This document shows, piece by piece, positions 18,071 through 25,024 of a DNA stretch of 39,986 nt. The DNA lies in the NCBI GenBank assembly GCA_902761655.1, contig CACWLD010000010.1, positions 1-39,986 of the forward strand, given 5' to 3'. The position numbers and the translations under genes are program-made. A model generated the notes under the pieces. It was not told the origin of the DNA. It saw only the letters and a list, made by a program, of their open reading frames with translations, and made no database searches. How positions within the stretch are numbered: position 1 is the stretch's first letter; every line of letters begins with the position of its first letter. The stretch comes from an uncultured Bacteroidia bacterium (lineage in GTDB: Bacteria > Bacteroidota > Bacteroidia > Bacteroidales > UBA932).

Positions 18071-19930
18071 ATGTCCTTCCAATATGATATCATAGTAGTG
18101 GGAGGCGGCCACGCCGGATGCGAAGCAGCTATGGCTGCCGCCAACCTCGGATCCTCCGTCCTTCTCATAAGTATGGATATGCTGGGCTTTGCCAAGATGT
18201 CCTGCAACCCGGCAGTGGGCGGAATAGCCAAAGGACAGATCGTCCGGGAGATCGATGCGCTTGGTGGATATATGGGAATGGTCACGGACGATTCCACCCT
18301 CCAGTTCCGTATGCTCAACAAGTCAAAGGGACCGGCAATGTGGAGCCCGCGCGCCCAGTGTGATAAAATCCAATTTTCCCTCAACTGGCGCAAATTGCTC
18401 GAAAGTCATTGTAAATTAGACATTTACATAGATTCTGTCACTTCTTTTCTCTTTGAAAATTCAAAAATCGCGGGGGTGGGTACGACTACCGGTGCAATTT
18501 TCAAATCTCGCGCAGTTATCCTCACCGCCGGAACGTTCCTCTCCGGCAAGCTCTTCATAGGAAGGACTTGCTTTGAAGGAGGCCGCATTGGAGAGCTCGC
18601 TTCGCACGGACTCACCGAGCAATTGAAATCTTTGGGAATCCGGACCGACAGGATGAAGACCGGGACTCCCCCAAGGATTGACATCAATTCCGTCGATACT
18701 TCAAATTTGATCTTGCAGTACGGCGATGCTGACCCGGGCAGGTTTTCCTATTTGCCACGACCTTCCTCAATTCAGAAGAGCGGTGAACAGATGCACTGCT
18801 TCATCCTTCATACCACGGAGGAAGTTCACGAAATCCTTCGAACCGGCTTTAAGGACTCTCCGCTTTTTACCGGGTTGATTCACGGCAAGGGCCCTCGTTA
18901 TTGCCCCAGCATCGAAGACAAACTGCGAGTATTCCCTGACAAGAATACTCACCAGCTTTTCCTGGAACCTCAAGGCAGAAATACTTCCGAATACTATCTT
19001 CAGGGATTTTCTTCTTCGTTGCCTCTTGACGTACAGTTGCGCGCCCTTCACGCAATCCCCGGATTAGAGAACGCAAAGATTTTCAAACCTGCCTATGCTG
19101 TGGAATACGATTATTTCGATCCCACTCAACTCAAGGCTACAATGGAGTTGAAGGATATCGAGAATCTTTATTTTGCCGGTCAGATTAACGGAACTACCGG
19201 TTATGAGGAAGCTGCAGCACAGGGCTTGATTGCTGGAATCAACGCCCATCTGAAACTTGCAGAAAAGGATCCTTTCATCCTTCGCCGCGACAGTTCTTAC
19301 ATTGGTGTTCTCATTGACGATCTCATCACCAAGGGAGTTGATGAGCCTTACCGTATGTTTACTTCCAGGGCTGAGTATAGAATACTGCTTAGGCAGGATA
19401 ACGCGGATCAGAGACTAACGGAGCTATCTCATAACATAGGTCTGGCTTCTGAAGAGCGTTACGCCTTTACTATGGAGAAATATTCTCAGGTTGAGAGACT
19501 CTCCGAGATTGCAGCCAATACAAAAGTGAAGGCTTCTCAGGTAAATGATTTTCTTGAAAGTGTCGGATCTGCAGTGCTGACGGATTCCAAGAAGATGGAG
19601 GAAATTGCCGTGCGTCCCGAAGTATCCCTTGAGGAACTTTTAAAAATTGTTCCACGAGGAACATTTGACAGAGAAGTCATAGAATCCGTTGAAATATCTA
19701 TAAAGTACCGCGGTTATATTGACCGAGAGAAGCAGATGGCTGCCAAGATTCAGCGGTTGGAAGACTTGGCAATTCCAGAGGATTTCGATTTTGACAAGGT
19801 AGCCGGTCTTACCATTGAGTGCCGTCAAAAGCTCAAGAGATACGCACCCCGCACAATAGCCCAGGCTTCCCGTATTTCTGGCGTTTCCCCTGCTGACATC
19901 TCCGTACTTCTGGTCTACTTCGGCCGCTAA
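18071..19930 (+). CDS. mnmG: tRNA uridine-34 carboxymethylaminomethyl synthase subunit MnmG (GidA)
   Basis: 619 residues against about 629 in E. coli. With MnmE it forms cmnm5U at the tRNA wobble position using FAD and methylene-tetrahydrofolate. Visible: the FAD-binding motif [10 protein letters not shown] at residues 11-20, [21 protein letters not shown], the [13 protein letters not shown] motif, TSRAEYR, and the C-terminal helical domain ending [18 protein letters not shown]. The ATG abuts the ybeY stop. Bases 19648-19663 inside the 3' part read as a near-perfect parS site (TGTTCCACGAGGAACA), in a stretch encoding VPRGTF. mnmG is often found near the replication origin in bacteria. Confidence 0.98.
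   Translation: MSFQYDIIVVGGGHAGCEAAMAAANLGSSVLLISMDMLGFAKMSCNPAVGGIAKGQIVREIDALGGYMGMVTDDSTLQFRMLNKSKGPAMWSPRAQCDKIQFSLNWRKLLESHCKLDIYIDSVTSFLFENSKIAGVGTTTGAIFKSRAVILTAGTFLSGKLFIGRTCFEGGRIGELASHGLTEQLKSLGIRTDRMKTGTPPRIDINSVDTSNLILQYGDADPGRFSYLPRPSSIQKSGEQMHCFILHTTEEVHEILRTGFKDSPLFTGLIHGKGPRYCPSIEDKLRVFPDKNTHQLFLEPQGRNTSEYYLQGFSSSLPLDVQLRALHAIPGLENAKIFKPAYAVEYDYFDPTQLKATMELKDIENLYFAGQINGTTGYEEAAAQGLIAGINAHLKLAEKDPFILRRDSSYIGVLIDDLITKGVDEPYRMFTSRAEYRILLRQDNADQRLTELSHNIGLASEERYAFTMEKYSQVERLSEIAANTKVKASQVNDFLESVGSAVLTDSKKMEEIAVRPEVSLEELLKIVPRGTFDREVIESVEISIKYRGYIDREKQMAAKIQRLEDLAIPEDFDFDKVAGLTIECRQKLKRYAPRTIAQASRISGVSPADISVLLVYFGR
19648..19663. other. parS-like site inside mnmG
   Basis: TGTTCCACGAGGAACA differs at one central base from the palindrome TGTTCCACGTGGAACA, a known form of the ParB-binding consensus TGTTNCACGTGNAACA. 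It is 1.13 kb from a second such site at 20777-20792. Coding-sequence location is not unusual for parS. Confidence 0.6.
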
Positions 19931-20013
19931 TTTCCATTTGTTACCATAACTTTTCCTTATATCCATCAGCTAAAGGAAGAAATAGACTCTTCTCTCAAGA
20001 TGATAAGTAATGG

Positions 20014-20145
20014 GAGGCGGGAGGGTGTTGCCTCAGGAAGCCTTCCGCTTCGCTTCATCCCTCCCACTGCGCTACGCTTGTGGGCCCCTCCCGTTCACGA
20101 GGCCACGGGCGGCCACGGGCCCCTGAGGCAACACCCTCCCGCCTC
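20014..20145 (+). repeat. Structured repeat element, copy A
   Basis: A 24-bp perfect inverted repeat (20014-20037 with 20122-20145) encloses 84 bases. Inside are, in order, a conserved segment starting CCTTCCGCTTCGCT (20041-20061), an inner hairpin CCCAC...GTGGG, and a conserved 30-mer at 20090-20119 that includes the tandem 10-mer GGCCACGGGC twice. The two conserved segments recur in inverted orientation in copy B. Confidence 0.85.
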
Positions 20146-20335
20146 TTTTCACTCAAATGACTGCTGGAATTGCAGCATCATTCGCCGCCGTCAGCGGAGT
20201 CCTTTCTCCTCCTTTAGCTGCGTTGAATAAAGATTAGATGTGTTGAGATTTTGTGGAGAAGGTGCTCCATCCCGGTCCCGCCCGTCGCCGCTCGTGGAAC
20301 AGTTTAAGTCCTTTCATCAAGGTGCGACTGACGTC

Positions 20336-20423
20336 CCTGAAACACGGACGTGGGGAGCGAAATAGGGGGTAAAACGCGCCCGTCGTCCTGAAACCCCGGA
20401 CGTCAGGAGCACGGGAGGGGGTA
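20336..20423. repeat. Degenerate direct repeat, two units of about 36 bases
   Basis: 20336-20371 and 20387-20423 both begin CCTGAAAC, continue with CGGACGT and GGAGC, and end in AGGGGGTA. The period is 51 bases. Confidence 0.65.
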
Positions 20424-20505
20424 GCTCAAGAGGGCAGAGGGATCGGCTCAGGATGTCAGGAATGTGTTCTGGAAGACAGTCGAGGAGGGGTTGGGAGGTG
20501 GTGCG

Positions 20506-20591
20506 TGGAAAACCCGTGGCCGCCCGTGGCCTCGTGAACGGGTGGATGGCGCTCGCGCCAGACGGGATGGAGCGAAGCGGAAGGTTTTCCA
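20506..20591 (-). repeat. Structured repeat element, copy B (inverted relative to copy A)
   Basis: 20513-20542 is an exact reverse complement of the 30-mer at 20090-20119, and 20564-20584 matches the reverse complement of 20041-20061 at 20 of 21 positions. The outer stem (TGGAAAACC with GGTTTTCCA) and inner hairpin (TGGCGC, GA, GCGCCA) have different sequences from those of copy A but the same paired layout. Confidence 0.85.
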
Positions 20592-20646
20592 GGTACCCCC
20601 TTCCGCGGACTGGAGCGACTCATTAGGTTTGGGAAGATGCCCGGTC

Positions 20647-20701
20647 AGGCCGGGCATGACGAGAGGCCGTGCATGAAGGGAGGCCGGGTATGACGAGAGG
20701 C
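20647..20701. repeat. Direct repeat, two 21-base units
   Basis: 20647-20667 and 20681-20701 share AGGCCGGG, one variable base, then ATGACGAGAGGC, so 20 of 21 bases agree. The period is 34 bases. Confidence 0.75.
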
Positions 20702-20776
20702 TGGACGTGAGGGGAAATCGGACACGACAGGAGAGTTTGACCGCGGTGGATAGGGGGCGGTTACAAATGTTAAGGG

Positions 20777-20792
20777 TGTTCCACGTGGAACG
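20777..20792. other. parS-like site
   Basis: TGTTCCACGTGGAACG contains a perfect 14-bp palindrome and agrees with TGTTNCACGTGNAACA at all but the last base. It lies 12 bases beyond the 3' end of ruvA. ParB would be expected to load here and condense the origin region. Confidence 0.75.
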
Positions 20793-20803
20793 GTAAGGAG
20801 GCG

Positions 20804-21397
20804 CTAAAGAATTTGTAGGGCGGCCTTGATAAGGTCCTCCACCTTGGCGTCAGGGGTTTTCTTGAGGATGGCCTGGAGAGCCTTGTTCACGTTAGGCTTG
20901 GAGAAGCCAAGCATAACAAGGGCGCGGGCCGCTTCCTCCATAGCCTCGTTGTTGGTCTGGACAAAGAGCTGGCCGGCGGCCTCTCCCTCCCCTTTCACAA
21001 TCTTGTCCTTAAGCTCAAGGATAAGCCTCTGGGCGCTTTTAACTCCAAGGCCCTTTACGCTCTTGAGACGGTTGACGTCCTCCGAGAGGATAGCCTGGTT
21101 GAACTCATCGGAAGTGAAAGTAGACAGGATCATCCTGGCGGAGGCGGCGCCCATACCTGAGACGCCTGTTATCAGGCGGAACAGTTCACGCTCCGCCTTG
21201 GTGGCAAAGCCGTAGTCAACGAAAGAACCGTCGCGCGGGTTGAGCTGACGCTGCACGTATACCGTTGCCTGGGACTTCCCTTCCAGTGCCGAATAAGTCT
21301 GGAGAGAGATCTCAGAAATATAGCCTATTCCCTGATTGTCTATCACTACCTGGGTGGGAGTCAGCTCCGCTACCCTGCCTGAAATATAGTCTGTCAT
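20804..21397 (-). CDS. ruvA: Holliday junction DNA-binding subunit RuvA
   Basis: 197 residues from the ATG at 21397; the open frame runs further upstream, but that extension is antisense to sufS and has no RuvA character. RuvA binds four-way junctions as a tetramer and loads RuvB. Visible: the N-terminal OB fold MTDYISGRVAELTPTQVVID with NQGIGYISEIS, two helix-hairpin-helix motifs around LITGVSGMGAASARMIL and LKSVKGLGVKSAQRLILEL, and the C-terminal RuvB-binding helix bundle from about residue 145. It is divergent from sufS across 55 bases. Confidence 0.97.
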   Translation of the reverse strand: MTDYISGRVAELTPTQVVIDNQGIGYISEISLQTYSALEGKSQATVYVQRQLNPRDGSFVDYGFATKAERELFRLITGVSGMGAASARMILSTFTSDEFNQAILSEDVNRLKSVKGLGVKSAQRLILELKDKIVKGEGEAAGQLFVQTNNEAMEEAARALVMLGFSKPNVNKALQAILKKTPDAKVEDLIKAALQIL

Positions 21398-21424
21398 AAC
21401 AAGAACAAAAATAATAAAAAATGC

Positions 21425-21432
21425 TAAATTTG
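21425..21432 (+). promoter_or_regulatory. -7 promoter element of sufS operon
   Basis: TAAATTTG matches TAnnTTTG and ends 20 bases before the sufS ATG. No -33 TTTG is seen. Confidence 0.5.
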
Positions 21433-21452
21433 TAGGCTCCAATTGCGTAATT

Positions 21453-22679
21453 ATGACCATTGAACAGCTTCGCAGCCAGTTCCCTATCCTGGAAGAAAAA
21501 GTGTACGGGCGTCCGCTCGTATACCTGGACAACGCGGCCACCAGCCAGCGTCCTGTTTCCGTAGTGGAGAAGTGGAACCAGATCACCCTGAAGAGCAACG
21601 CCAACCTGCATCGCGCGGTGCATAAGCTGGCGGCCGATGCCACAGCCGAGTATGAAAATGCGAGGCAGGCCGCGGCCGACTTCATTGGCGCTGCCGATGC
21701 GCACAGCATAGTGTTCACATCGGGTGCTACGGCAGCGCTGAACTTGGTTGCGTTCTGCTTTGGCGAAGCGTGCATCAAGCCTGGAGACCAGATCATCGTC
21801 ACGGAAGAAGAGCATCACTCCAACATCGTTCCCTGGCAGCTGATGGCTCAGCGCAAGGGTGCGGTGCTCAAGGTTCTTCCCGTGGATGACAATGGCAGGC
21901 TGTGCGTGGAAATGCTGGACGATATGCTCTCCAGCGGAAAGGTTCGCCTGCTGAGCGTGGCGCATATTTCCAATGTGCTGGGCATAGTGAATCCTGTGCA
22001 GGAAATTGTGGCCAAGTGCCATCAGTACGGGTGCGCCGTGATGGTGGACGGAGCCCAGGGAATAGTGCACCAGAAGGTGGACGTGACAGCAATGGACTGT
22101 GACTTTTACGCCTTCTCCGGACATAAGCTGTATGCTGCTCCGGGAACGGGCGTTCTGTACGCAAAGAAACAGTGGCTGGAGGAATTCCCCCCATATATGG
22201 GAGGCGGAGAAATGATAGAGACAGTTCGCTGGACTGGGACAACGTTTGCAAAGCCCCCGCACAAATTTGAGGCTGGAACACAGAATATTTCTGGCGTGCC
22301 AACGCTGGTGCCAGCCTTTGGAATTGCTACCCAAATGAGAGAGCAATCCATTGATTCAGAAGCAATTGCAATTAAAGATTATATTTACGACACCCTTAGG
22401 AAAGACCCTCGCGTAAAACTGTTCGGATGTCCGGACAACCCGCAGGAAAAGATTCCCCTTTTCTCATTCTGCGTGGACGGAGTGCATCACGAGGACCTTG
22501 CCCTGATACTGGACAAGATGGGATTTGCGGTGCGTTCCGGACAGATGTGCGCGGAGCCCCTGATGGACCGTTTTGGAGTTACGGGAATGCTGAGGGTATC
22601 GTTTGCGCCATACAATACAATGCAGGAAGCGCAGCAGTTTATAACAGCCTTGGACAAGGCAGTAAATATGTTGAGATAG
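21453..22679 (+). CDS. sufS: Cysteine desulfurase SufS
   Basis: 408 residues, a type-II cysteine desulfurase that takes sulfur from cysteine for Fe-S cluster assembly. Visible: YLDNAATSQRP near the N-terminus, the conserved EEHHSNIVPWQ (His stacking on PLP), DGAQGIVH, the PLP-binding Lys225 in SGHKLYAAPGTG, and the persulfide-forming Cys366 in RSGQMCAEPLM. The last motif places it in the SufS rather than the IscS group. Its partner SufE domain starts one base after the stop. The sufBCD scaffold genes are not next to it. Confidence 0.96.
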   Translation: MTIEQLRSQFPILEEKVYGRPLVYLDNAATSQRPVSVVEKWNQITLKSNANLHRAVHKLAADATAEYENARQAAADFIGAADAHSIVFTSGATAALNLVAFCFGEACIKPGDQIIVTEEEHHSNIVPWQLMAQRKGAVLKVLPVDDNGRLCVEMLDDMLSSGKVRLLSVAHISNVLGIVNPVQEIVAKCHQYGCAVMVDGAQGIVHQKVDVTAMDCDFYAFSGHKLYAAPGTGVLYAKKQWLEEFPPYMGGGEMIETVRWTGTTFAKPPHKFEAGTQNISGVPTLVPAFGIATQMREQSIDSEAIAIKDYIYDTLRKDPRVKLFGCPDNPQEKIPLFSFCVDGVHHEDLALILDKMGFAVRSGQMCAEPLMDRFGVTGMLRVSFAPYNTMQEAQQFITALDKAVNMLR

Positions 22680-22680
22680 T

Positions 22681-23478
22681 ATGACATTGGAAGAGAAAAA
22701 GCTGCAGGTTGTGGAGGATTTCTCCTTGTACGACGAGTGGCTTGACAAATACGAGTATCTGATAGAGCAAGGTAAGAACCTGGCACCGTTCCCGGAAGAA
22801 TCCAAAACTGAGGATAAACTTATAAAAGGCTGTCAGTCAAGGGTTTGGCTTGATTATGAACTAAAAGACGGCAAGATGTATTTCAAGGCCGATTCCGATG
22901 CCATAATCACCAAGGGAATCATTTCCCTGCTCATTGACGTCTACTCCGGAAGGACTCCCCAGGAGATTGCCGAGGATGACTTTGGATTCCTTGACCAGAT
23001 TGGTCTCAAGGAGAACCTCTCCCCTACCAGGGCGGGCGGCCTGGCCTCTATGGTTGAAACCATAAAGAGGGTAGCGGCCGAAGTCAAGGACAAGAAAGAA
23101 GCCTCAGATGACTCACAGGTGCTCTCTGCTGATGATGTAAAGGAACTGGCCCCGTTGTACGAGAACGTTGTGCTGGCGCTCAAGCAGGTCTATGATCCTG
23201 AGATTCCGGTGAACATCTACGATCTTGGCCTGATTTACGAGATCAACATCAACAAGGACCACAAGGCGTATATCCGTATGACTTTCACCGCACCTAACTG
23301 CCCTATGGCAGATATGGTTATCTCCGATGCGAAAACCTGCGTGGAGGATGTTCCCGGCATTACGGGATGCGACATCGAACTGGTATTCGAGCCTGCCTGG
23401 AACACCAGTATGATGACGGACGAAGCCAGGGTTGCCCTGAATATGGATTTTGACGTAGACGACAATTCTCAGGAATGA
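22681..23478 (+). CDS. SufE sulfur acceptor fused to a MIP18/DUF59 (SufT-like) domain
   Basis: 265 residues with two domains. Residues 1-135 are SufE, which accepts the persulfide from SufS; its active Cys51 is in IKGCQSRVW. Residues about 155-260 are a DUF59/MIP18 domain, with DPEIPVNIYDLGLIY at 172-186 and TAPNCPM at 203-209 (conserved Cys207), a fold used by SufT and the eukaryotic CIA factor for Fe-S maturation. A low-complexity linker (KDKKEASDDSQ) joins them. In Bacteroides I recall these as separate neighbouring genes. The frame is continuous with no sign of sequence error. It overlaps folK by 4 bases (ATGA). Confidence 0.92.
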   Translation: MTLEEKKLQVVEDFSLYDEWLDKYEYLIEQGKNLAPFPEESKTEDKLIKGCQSRVWLDYELKDGKMYFKADSDAIITKGIISLLIDVYSGRTPQEIAEDDFGFLDQIGLKENLSPTRAGGLASMVETIKRVAAEVKDKKEASDDSQVLSADDVKELAPLYENVVLALKQVYDPEIPVNIYDLGLIYEININKDHKAYIRMTFTAPNCPMADMVISDAKTCVEDVPGITGCDIELVFEPAWNTSMMTDEARVALNMDFDVDDNSQE

Positions 23479-23912
23479 CGGTTTTCCTTTCATTGGGCAC
23501 GAACAAAGGTAACAGGGAGCGCAACATAAAGCGCGCCCTTTGTCTTTTGAATATCGCCCTTGGGAAACGCTACAAGGCCGTTTCTGATATCATAAACACA
23601 AAGGCCGCGGGCTTCGAAGGCCCGGATTTCCTGAACTGCGTGGCGGCGTACGAGCTGCGGCTCGCGCCCGGCGCCCTTCTGCGCCGATGCAAGAGGATAG
23701 AGCGCCTGATGGGGCGCCGGGACGCCCCGGAGTACGCCGCCGACGGCAGCCGTATCTATCACGACCGCATCATAGACATAGACATTCTTCTATATGGCGA
23801 TATGAAAGTGGACGAGCCGGGACTGACAATCCCCCATCCGCAGCTGGACGCGCGTCCTTTCTTTGGAGAACTTATTGCTCAGGTTCGGCGGGAGCTTGAT
23901 ACCAGGGAGTAG
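23475..23912 (+). CDS. folK: 2-amino-4-hydroxy-6-hydroxymethyldihydropteridine pyrophosphokinase (HPPK)
   Basis: 145 residues. FolK pyrophosphorylates 6-hydroxymethyl-dihydropterin in folate synthesis. Visible: FLSLGTNKGNRERNI at the N-terminus, the pterin-site Asn in FLNCVAAYE, the ATP/Mg motif near DRIIDIDILLYGD, and IPHPQLDARPF. It is slightly shorter than many (about 155-160), with a compact loop 3. Its ATG overlaps the previous gene's TGA. The last 41 bases overlap the 3' end of the convergent DUF4249 gene. Confidence 0.94.
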   Translation: MTVFLSLGTNKGNRERNIKRALCLLNIALGKRYKAVSDIINTKAAGFEGPDFLNCVAAYELRLAPGALLRRCKRIERLMGRRDAPEYAADGSRIYHDRIIDIDILLYGDMKVDEPGLTIPHPQLDARPFFGELIAQVRRELDTRE

Positions 23913-25020
23913 ATGTTCCGGTAAGGGTTCCCAGGACTCCGAATCCCCCTTTAATATTAGTGTAGCTGAAGGTAGACGGCGACAAACCTACCGTGGCCAG
24001 ATAGTTGTCTTCAATCATTGACTGCGCTTTGTTGAACCTGTAAAACTCCGGGGATACCCTGAATACCTCCACTTTATACCTGCCTATGGTGTTGATGGAT
24101 ACGTGCCCTATTATCCATTCGCCGGTTTCAGGGTCTATATCGCGGGTTTCACTTATACCTTGGGAAGAGAAATAGCCATTGCAGTCAAATTGCAGATGGC
24201 CGTCTTTTATGCGGCTTCCGGGGATTATGTACAGATTCCGTCTGCCAAAAGAATCTATGAAATAGTTATTGTAAAGGGAGGGAGTCCAATCGCCGGTAGC
24301 ATTCTGAACTTCGTCCAGCACTCCGGAGCCGGTCCTGTTGATGATTCCTGCGTATGCGGAATAGTTGTAACTTTCAACACGCCCGTCATCGTAAGTGTAG
24401 GTGTTGTTCACTTCAATGGGAATGCGTACGCCATAATACTCTTCAGGGGAAACGTCCGCTATGCTTACGTCAAAGCTCAGATAACTCTCTTTGTACGAAA
24501 CGTCGAAATCCGTGACGGTGGTAACCTTTGGAGTTACCTTAACATCCTGTATGACAACCTTTTGAGGGACTCTTGCAGAGGCGGATACGCTTTCCATACC
24601 CTTGGCTTTCACTTCCAGGGACAGTTCATCGCTGTCTTTTATGGGGGCGTCCGTGTACCAGATATTGTAGCGCTTCAGGGTGTAATATTCTTCCAACTCC
24701 CAGGGGAGAGGAGGCGCAACAGAGGTTTTGGTAACACCATAATATGGATTTTCCGGCGGATCAGGCAGGACGAACTTTTCAATGGCACATTCCCTGCCGT
24801 TAACTTTCAGGGAAATGGACTCCACATCCGGCATTATGTCTCCGCTGCTGTTTACACCCATTGCTTTCTGGATGTTGATGAAAGTGCGGTCAGAATTGCC
24901 TGCTATGCACTGAACGTAAAGTTTGGAATCCCTGTCCAACCCCTCCAGGTCAAAATAGTAATCGCAACTGCTGAGGCAGCAGCCCAGGATCAACAATATG
25001 AATGGTATCCGCAGTTTCAT
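23872..25020 (-). CDS. DUF4249-family outer-membrane lipoprotein
   Basis: 382 residues from the ATG at 25020, chosen because it gives a clear lipoprotein signal (MKLRIPFILLILGCCLSSC, lipobox LSSC); the longer open frame adds 22 unrelated residues. DUF4249 proteins are beta-rich surface or periplasmic lipoproteins almost always encoded beside a TonB-dependent receptor in Bacteroidota, as here (4 bases after it). Typical segments are LYVQCIAGNSDRTFINIQKA and the late SPEFYRFNKAQSM. The likely role is as an accessory or substrate-binding lid for the receptor; the cargo is unknown. Confidence 0.88.
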   Translation of the reverse strand: MKLRIPFILLILGCCLSSCDYYFDLEGLDRDSKLYVQCIAGNSDRTFINIQKAMGVNSSGDIMPDVESISLKVNGRECAIEKFVLPDPPENPYYGVTKTSVAPPLPWELEEYYTLKRYNIWYTDAPIKDSDELSLEVKAKGMESVSASARVPQKVVIQDVKVTPKVTTVTDFDVSYKESYLSFDVSIADVSPEEYYGVRIPIEVNNTYTYDDGRVESYNYSAYAGIINRTGSGVLDEVQNATGDWTPSLYNNYFIDSFGRRNLYIIPGSRIKDGHLQFDCNGYFSSQGISETRDIDPETGEWIIGHVSINTIGRYKVEVFRVSPEFYRFNKAQSMIEDNYLATVGLSPSTFSYTNIKGGFGVLGTLTGTSTPWYQAPAEPEQ

Positions 25021-25024
25021 TTCG

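Larger units (their letters stand above)
19931..20803. other. 873-base gene-free, repeat-rich region between mnmG and ruvA
   Basis: No convincing gene, tRNA or rRNA is seen. It is mostly GC-rich and contains two inverted copies of a structured repeat (20014-20145 and 20506-20591), a degenerate direct repeat at 20336-20423, another at 20647-20701, and a parS-like palindrome at 20777-20792. Short open frames here are made of the repeats. It is the only convergent junction in the window with a long gap. Confidence 0.8.

Noticed and set aside
20290-20298. CGTGGAACA as a third parS site
   Set aside because: Only the right half-site matches; the left half shows no palindromic partner.
20000-20657. 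Small open frames of 76, 69 and 70 codons between mnmG and ruvA
   Set aside because: They are built from the repeat elements, read on both strands, and have low-complexity Arg/Pro/Gly-rich translations.
19931-20803. tRNA, small RNA gene or CRISPR array in the long gap
   Set aside because: No cloverleaf is visible, and the repeats are too few, unevenly spaced and partly inverted for a CRISPR array; no cas genes are present.
21312-22346. 344-codon minus-strand open frame over sufS, and the 135-codon extension of ruvA
   Set aside because: Both are antisense to sufS, which has complete PLP and persulfide motifs. RuvA similarity begins only at MTDYISG.
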